From contig NZ_FONT01000002.1 of the NCBI RefSeq assembly GCF_900113025.1, positions 149,460-213,459 on the forward strand: a stretch of 64,000 nt of DNA. Reading direction: 5' to 3'. The position numbers were made by a program, and so were the translations under genes. Origin of the DNA: Alteribacillus iranensis (lineage in GTDB: Bacteria; Bacillota; Bacilli; Bacillales; Marinococcaceae). Of the stretch, positions 62,391-64,000 are shown piece after piece. A model generated the notes under the pieces. It made no database searches. It saw only the letters and a list, made by a program, of their open reading frames with translations, and had not been told where the DNA came from. Position 1 is the first letter of the stretch; every line of letters begins with the position of its first letter.

Positions 62391-64000
62391 CTAATTTAAA
62401 AATTCTTCTACTGACGATATTAGTGGTTTCAAGTCGTACCCTTTTTTCTTCCATTGCTGGGTGACTTGAAGATATCCTTTTTTCTTTAAGGAGGTGATCA
62501 ACTTTCTCACTTGACGTGTGCCGCACCGCAGATATTGAGAAAGCTCCCCCTCGGTCACATAAAACGTCCAGCCGTCAGATTCACAAGTGAACAGGACGCT
62601 GATCAAGCCCCATTCTCCATGAGTGATTCCTAATTCTCTGTAATGACGGGCTAGTTGATTGTATATGGAAGGCGTGGCCATTCCCGCGGACACGGAAGGC
62701 TCCGATTTGCTTAATGGAGGAAATTCTTCTCCTTTTTCTGTTGTCACGGTTTGTAAAAAGTCAGGCAGGTGCTTTGGTTCAATGTAATTAGTCTCAGCCA
62801 TTACCATCGTTCTCTCCACGATATTTTGCAATTCCCTGATGTTCCCCGGCCAACCGTAATGGTAAAACCGATTATTGCTTTCCGGCGAAAACACTTTCGA
62901 ACTATTAAATTTTCGATTAAATACATCCGTGAAATGAAGCACGAGCTGCAACAGATCTTCTAAACGATCGCGTAACGGAGGAATAAAGATAGGGACAACA
63001 TTTAGACGGTAAAAGAGGTCTTTTCGAAAATTCCCTTCCTTGATCTCCGCTTCCAAATTACGATTCGTTGCCGCTATGACGCGAACGTCAATCGAGATCG
63101 GCGACGTACTTCCAATACGTATCACTTCTTGTTCCTGAAGCACTCGTAACAATTTCACTTGAAGCGCAGCAGGCATCTCCCCAATTTCGTCCAGAAAAAT
63201 CGTGCCCCCATCCGCGGCTTCAAATAATCCTTGTTTTCCTTCACCGGACGCCCCCGTGAACGCCCCTCTCACGTAACCGAACAGCTCGGATTCCAATAAG
63301 TTTTCCGGTATGGATCCACAATTTATTTTCACGAAGGGCTGTTCCACGCGCTCACTCCATTTGTGAATATACTCTGCAATGACCTCTTTTCCGACCCCTG
63401 ATTCACCTGTAATCAAAACGGTCGAATCAACCGGGGCAATTTTAAACACCGTCCACATGACAGTATTCATCACTTCACTGTTAAAAACAAAAGAAGGCAT
63501 CGTCTTATCATATAGTAATTCATTCAAACGTTTGTTTTTCACTTTTTCATCAGACAGCTTTTTCTTCAATGAGTGAACCTCTGTAATATCTTCAGAAATA
63601 CTTACGATACGTTTGATCGCTTCATCCTCGTCTTTAATGGGAATTCCAGTAACCATCAATGTCCTTCCATTCTTCGTCTCCTGGACAATTTGAACCTGCT
63701 CGCCTTGTTCCATCACAAGTCTCGTAGAAGAAGGGTTGATGATTCCTTCCTCTTCGACTTTTAATACACCTTTTTCAATAAAGTCTTCCCCTTCTGCAAA
63801 GAAGAGATCTTTCCATGAATCACTCACCCGTAACGCTCTTCCGCTTTTGTCGGAAACAAAAATAACTTCGCGGCATGTTTCTAAAATGGTTTGTAGATCT
63901 AATTCCATGTCTTGAAAGGCCTTGCTCTGTTGTAACAGTGGCATAGCTCTTTCTTCCAACAGAGAAATCTGAACCAAGTAAACCTTATTGTCGGACTGAA
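62391..64000 (-). CDS. Sigma-54-dependent activator with PAS domain (5' end uncertain)
   Basis: At least 528 residues. A PAS domain (about 25-130: CREVIFVSDKSGRALRVSDSWKDLF) precedes the AAA+ core with GESGVGKE, GAFTGA in YVRGAFTGASGEG, and GGTIFLDEIGEMP. The C-terminus is not the usual Fis helix-turn-helix but a winged-helix-like region: GLISVLFTCESDGWTFYVTEGELS, then YLRCGTRQVRKLITSLKKKG. The reading frame is open to the window edge; TTG 63977 or ATG 63935 are possible starts, or the gene begins beyond 64000. It probably activates the promoter at 62231-62248. Confidence 0.87.
   Translation of the reverse strand, partial: QSDNKVYLVQISLLEERAMPLLQQSKAFQDMELDLQTILETCREVIFVSDKSGRALRVSDSWKDLFFAEGEDFIEKGVLKVEEEGIINPSSTRLVMEQGEQVQIVQETKNGRTLMVTGIPIKDEDEAIKRIVSISEDITEVHSLKKKLSDEKVKNKRLNELLYDKTMPSFVFNSEVMNTVMWTVFKIAPVDSTVLITGESGVGKEVIAEYIHKWSERVEQPFVKINCGSIPENLLESELFGYVRGAFTGASGEGKQGLFEAADGGTIFLDEIGEMPAALQVKLLRVLQEQEVIRIGSTSPISIDVRVIAATNRNLEAEIKEGNFRKDLFYRLNVVPIFIPPLRDRLEDLLQLVLHFTDVFNRKFNSSKVFSPESNNRFYHYGWPGNIRELQNIVERTMVMAETNYIEPKHLPDFLQTVTTEKGEEFPPLSKSEPSVSAGMATPSIYNQLARHYRELGITHGEWGLISVLFTCESDGWTFYVTEGELSQYLRCGTRQVRKLITSLKKKGYLQVTQQWKKKGYDLKPLISSVEEFLN

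Overview
The window looks like chromosome from a Gram-positive Bacillaceae member, possibly a halophilic or alkaliphilic one. The signs are GGAGG-type ribosome binding sites, Bacillus-like ferredoxin and YumC-type ferredoxin-NADP reductase, a TxpA/BsrG-like type I toxin, Bacillaceae-type intergenic repeats, and 'TAXI' TRAP transporters. The species is an inference. Nearly all genes are on the minus strand. No rRNA or tRNA genes were recognised.

1-9 kb: a type I-B (Cst/Tneap-like) CRISPR-Cas locus read leftwards: cas6-cas8-cas7-cas5-cas3-cas4-cas1-cas2, a leader, and five identical repeats of an array that runs off the left edge. cas1 carries two independent lesions (a frameshift and an in-frame TAG), so spacer acquisition is probably dead while interference genes look intact. 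Upstream of cas6 is the most interesting object in the window: a two-repeat degenerate mini-CRISPR with its own terminator hairpin. Its 'spacer' matches the cas6 leader at 16 of 18 positions, next to a CCT, just downstream of a TTGACA-17-TACATT promoter. This is the architecture of a crRNA-like RNA (CreR type) that would turn Cascade into a repressor of its own operon.

9-24.7 kb: an M14 carboxypeptidase, a ketopantoate reductase-like gene, and a catabolic cluster (alpha/beta hydrolase, ferredoxin, TAXI-TRAP transporter, TauE-like exporter, nitronate monooxygenase-like enzyme, CoA-transferase, ferredoxin-NADP reductase, IclR regulator, Rieske protein, amidohydrolase). It is followed by a small-peptide toxin with an overlapping antisense RNA. 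A decayed second copy of that toxin locus lies next to the cas operon.

24.7-37.4 kb: a form II CoxL-type molybdenum hydroxylase (coxG-S-L-M), its maturation genes (MoxR ATPase, VWA protein, XdhC, MocA-like transferase) and molybdopterin synthesis genes (moaA, moeB-like, moaD, moaE, moeA). moaD is frameshifted.

38-52.9 kb: a nitrogen/cyclic-amide utilisation region: pxpA-accC-accB-pxpC-pxpB, a second pxpB-pxpC pair with a sigma-54 activator, an NCS1 permease and hyuA-hyuB. Two sigma-54 promoters are visible, each preceded by a tandem pair of TTTCA-N4-TGAAA-like palindromes. The same palindrome sits in the activator's own promoter, which suggests one regulon.

53-64 kb: an MFS transporter, a DUF4349 lipoprotein, tyrA (with an in-frame stop), a second TAXI-TRAP system, duplicated intergenic repeats, a nitrilase-family amidase, an amino-acid permease broken by an internal deletion behind a strong sigma-54 promoter, and a second sigma-54 activator reaching the right edge. 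Four genes (cas1, moaD, tyrA, permease) are disrupted, which means genome decay or, for single-base cases, sequence errors.
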